Positions 61,809 through 64,000 of a DNA stretch of 64,000 nucleotides are shown here, in pieces. The notes beneath the pieces are model-generated. The model saw only the letters and a list, made by a program, of their open reading frames with translations. It searched no databases and was not told the origin of the DNA. How positions within the stretch are numbered: the first letter of the stretch is position 1; every line of letters begins with the position of its first letter. Source of the stretch: Oleiagrimonas sp963747595 (GTDB taxonomy: Bacteria; Pseudomonadota; Gammaproteobacteria; Xanthomonadales; Rhodanobacteraceae); assembly GCA_963747595.1 (NCBI GenBank), contig CAVVFO010000003.1, positions 258,597 through 322,596 of the forward strand, written 5' to 3'. The position numbers and the translations under genes are program-made.

Positions 61809-63446
61809 ATGCCGATATACAAAATCCCGAACACCCATCGCATCACACGGGCTGCGCGCATGGCGTTGCTTGCGTTGAGCCTTGGCGCGGTCACCGCGGG
61901 GGCGGCGCACGCCCACACCGCGACGGATCGCGTGCATGTCCAGTCGGGGATCGTGCAGGGCCTCGTTGCGCATGAGCATGGCGTCGCCCTGCGCGAGTTC
62001 AAGGGCATTCCCTATGCTGCGCCGCCCGTCGGCCCATTGCGCTGGCGAGCGCCGCAGCCGGCGGCGCACTGGCGGGGCGTGCGCACGACGCAACATTTCG
62101 GCCCGCGCTGCATGCAACGCGCGGTGTTCAGTGACATGGTGTTCCGTTCCGACGGCATGAGCGAGAACTGCCTGTATCTCAACGTCTGGACGCCGGCGCA
62201 TGCGGCGGGCGCCAGGTTGCCCGTGCTGGTGTATTTTTATGGCGGCGGTTTCATCGCCGGCGACGGGTCGGAGCCGCGCTACGACGGTGCCAGCCTGGCG
62301 GCAAAGGGGATCGTCACCGTCACAGTGAACTACCGTCTGGGCGTGTTCGGTTTTCTGGCCCTGCCGGCGCTGGCGGCCGAATCGCCGCGGCATGCCGCCG
62401 GCAACTACGGCCTGCTGGATCAGAATGCCGCGTTGCGCTGGGTGCACGCCAATATCGCGCAGTTCGGCGGCAATCCGGCCCGGGTCACCATTGGCGGCGA
62501 ATCGGCCGGATCCATTTCGGTCAGCGCACAGATGGCATCGCCGCTGTCCCGCCATCTGCTGGCAGGCGCCATTGGCGAGAGCGGCGCATTGATTGCACCG
62601 ATTGCCCCCGCACCACTGAAGACTGCCGAGAAGCACGGCAAGGCGTTCATGCGACAAGTGCATGCGGCGTCGCTGGCGGCGTTGCGCAACATGCCCGCCA
62701 AGACGCTTCTCGAGGCTGCGGGTCGCAAGCAGGCGCCATCATTCGGCCCCGATGTCGACGGACATTTTCTCACCGAGCCGCCGGTGACCACCTATCGGCA
62801 CGGCAAGCAGGCCCATGTGCCGTTGCTGGTGGGTTCCAACTCGCAGGAAGGCTTCTATACGGCCATCCTGAAACAACGCTCACCGACGCCGGCGCACTAT
62901 CGGGCTGCGCTGCAGCGCATGTTCGGCAAAGGCGCGTCGCGGGCGCTTAAACTGTATCCGGGACGCGATACGGCGCAGGTCAAACGGTCGGCCACCGCTC
63001 TGGCCGGCGACATGTTCATTGCCCACAGCACCTGGCGCTGGATGGATCTGCAGCACCGCACCGGCGAGGCGCCGGTGTATTACTACTATTTCACCAAGGC
63101 CCGTCCCGCCATGCGGCACCCGAAACCCGGCCACACGCCGGCGCCGGGCGCCGTCCACAGTGGCGAGATCGAATACGCCCTGGGCAACCTGTCCGGAAAT
63201 CCCGTCTACGCGTGGACTCCCGCGGACCGCGAGGTATCGCGTGTCATGCAGGGCTATTTTGCGCATTTCATCAAGACCGGCAATCCGAATGGCGGGCATC
63301 TGCCGCATTGGGCGCCCGTGCGCTCATCCCGCGGTGGCCTGCTGCGCCAGACCATCGGCACGCACACGCGCACACAGGTGGACAGGCAGGCGGCGCGGCA
63401 ACGTTTCCTGACCCGCTTTTACGCGCGACATCCGGCGGGATCCTAG
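61809..63446 (+). CDS. Type-B carboxylesterase, secreted
   Basis: A 545-residue alpha/beta hydrolase of the carboxylesterase type B family with a signal peptide (ARMALLALSLGAVTAGAAHA, cleavage near residue 34). The nucleophile elbow is G-G-E-S-A-G (TIGGESAGSIS). The oxyanion region is YFYGGGFIAGDGSEPRYDG, and the catalytic His lies in AVHSGEIEYALGN. FKGIPYAAPPVGPLRWRAP is the family N-terminal signature. It hydrolyses esters of unknown identity, likely in the periplasm or outside. A weak ribosome site precedes the ATG at 61809. It follows the repeat and precedes msrB. Confidence 0.9.
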   Translation: MPIYKIPNTHRITRAARMALLALSLGAVTAGAAHAHTATDRVHVQSGIVQGLVAHEHGVALREFKGIPYAAPPVGPLRWRAPQPAAHWRGVRTTQHFGPRCMQRAVFSDMVFRSDGMSENCLYLNVWTPAHAAGARLPVLVYFYGGGFIAGDGSEPRYDGASLAAKGIVTVTVNYRLGVFGFLALPALAAESPRHAAGNYGLLDQNAALRWVHANIAQFGGNPARVTIGGESAGSISVSAQMASPLSRHLLAGAIGESGALIAPIAPAPLKTAEKHGKAFMRQVHAASLAALRNMPAKTLLEAAGRKQAPSFGPDVDGHFLTEPPVTTYRHGKQAHVPLLVGSNSQEGFYTAILKQRSPTPAHYRAALQRMFGKGASRALKLYPGRDTAQVKRSATALAGDMFIAHSTWRWMDLQHRTGEAPVYYYYFTKARPAMRHPKPGHTPAPGAVHSGEIEYALGNLSGNPVYAWTPADREVSRVMQGYFAHFIKTGNPNGGHLPHWAPVRSSRGGLLRQTIGTHTRTQVDRQAARQRFLTRFYARHPAGS

Positions 63447-63554
63447 ATGCCGGCTTCCTCGAGCGGGAATCGCGCCGCGGAGCGCCCGGACTCTTGATTC
63501 GACCGGGCCAGGAGCCATCTTCAAGGCAACGTACCGCAACAGAAGGAGGCTCGC

Positions 63555-64000
63555 ATGTCCGGCTACCGTAAAGACCCCGACGCAATATCGCGCCTGACGC
63601 CCGAACAATACCGGGTGACCCAGGAAAACGGCACGGAGCGCCCCGGGACGGGAACATACCTGGACAACAAGGAGCCGGGCATCTACGTCGACATCGTCTC
63701 CGGCGAGCCGCTGTTCGCATCGTCCGACAAGTTCGAATCCGGCTGCGGCTGGCCCAGCTTCACCAAGCCGATCGCGCCGGCCAACATCAACGAGCTGTCC
63801 GACACCTCACTGGGCATGACGCGCACCGAAGTGCGTTCGGCGGCAGGCGAAAGCCATCTGGGCCATGTCTTCCCTGACGGCCCGGCCGACCGCGGTGGTC
63901 TGCGTTACTGCATCAATTCGGCGTCGCTGCGCTTCATTCCCCGAGACAAGATGCAGGCCGAAGGCTATGGAGCCTATCTGGACCAGGTGGAAGACGGCTG
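63555..64000 (+). CDS. msrB: Peptide-methionine (R)-S-oxide reductase, zinc-less, 3' end cut
   Basis: The first 148 residues are visible and no stop is reached by base 64000. MsrB repairs methionine-R-sulfoxide in proteins. C119 (GLRYCINSASL) is the catalytic cysteine, C64 (SGCGWPSF) is a likely resolving one, and HLGHVFPDGP is the family signature. The two CxxC zinc pairs of E. coli-type MsrB are missing: the positions read YVDIVSG and VRSAAGESHLG. AAGGAGG lies 6 bases before the ATG, a perfect ribosome site. Cytoplasmic. Confidence 0.94.
   Translation, partial: MSGYRKDPDAISRLTPEQYRVTQENGTERPGTGTYLDNKEPGIYVDIVSGEPLFASSDKFESGCGWPSFTKPIAPANINELSDTSLGMTRTEVRSAAGESHLGHVFPDGPADRGGLRYCINSASLRFIPRDKMQAEGYGAYLDQVEDG

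Overview
The window is a compact, GC-rich bacterial chromosome segment with no rRNA, tRNA, insertion sequence, phage or CRISPR array that I can see. The gene content points to Xanthomonadales (Lysobacterales), most likely a Rhodanobacteraceae/Xanthomonadaceae relative. The evidence is a chorismatase (XanB2-like) beside a xanthomonadin/aryl-polyene pigment cluster with a flavin halogenase, a plant/alphaproteobacterial-type GshA, Rho and RhlB with long arginine-rich low-complexity tails, an FtsEX operon carrying a response regulator, UbiK, and RpoH. The species is not determined.

Layout. 1-6.4 kb: end of bioD, a small unknown protein, an M3 oligopeptidase lipoprotein, gshA and a LOG-family nucleotide hydrolase (both minus strand), and an MgtC-like membrane protein. 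6.6-11.1 kb: rho and trxA (minus) divergent from rhlB. 11.2-15.7 kb: an overlapping ftsE-ftsX-response regulator-ung operon, then rpoH with a sigma70 promoter, a CIRCE (HrcA) operator and a strong terminator. 16.2-20.7 kb: tal and priA (minus), a DnaA-box cluster plus AT-rich stretch upstream of priA, and a DUF1232 protein. 21-33 kb: a DUF3667 membrane protein, a MATE exporter, sppA, a luciferase-like oxidoreductase, a BON-domain protein, the large helicase lhr and a GtrA-like protein. 33.3-36.5 kb: asnB and glmU.

36.6-49.0 kb is a pigment cluster. The chorismatase is on the minus strand. A tightly overlapping plus-strand run encodes ACP, membrane protein, dehydratase, acyltransferase, LolA-like carrier, MMPL exporter, a second dehydratase and a ketoreductase. 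A minus-strand set encodes ketosynthase, ketosynthase-like chain-length partner, glycosyltransferase and halogenase. Together these would make an aromatic starter from chorismate, extend it to an aryl polyene, possibly halogenate it, attach it to a lipid-like carrier and export it. No starter-activating ligase, thioesterase or second ACP lies in this window.

49.1-56 kb holds core genes: a DUF218 protein, hemF, a secreted VNG-repeat protein, gpmA, a membrane protein, a PII gene, ubiK and comM. 56.4-61.5 kb is an overlapping four-gene ABC export operon whose first adaptor appears internally duplicated. The window ends with a type-B carboxylesterase and the start of a zinc-less msrB.

Five intergenic copies of one long imperfect-palindrome repeat (6.4, 25.7, 35.0, 53.2 and 61.6 kb) sit at gene ends. 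In three of them the repeat edge supplies the stop codon of the gene before it.
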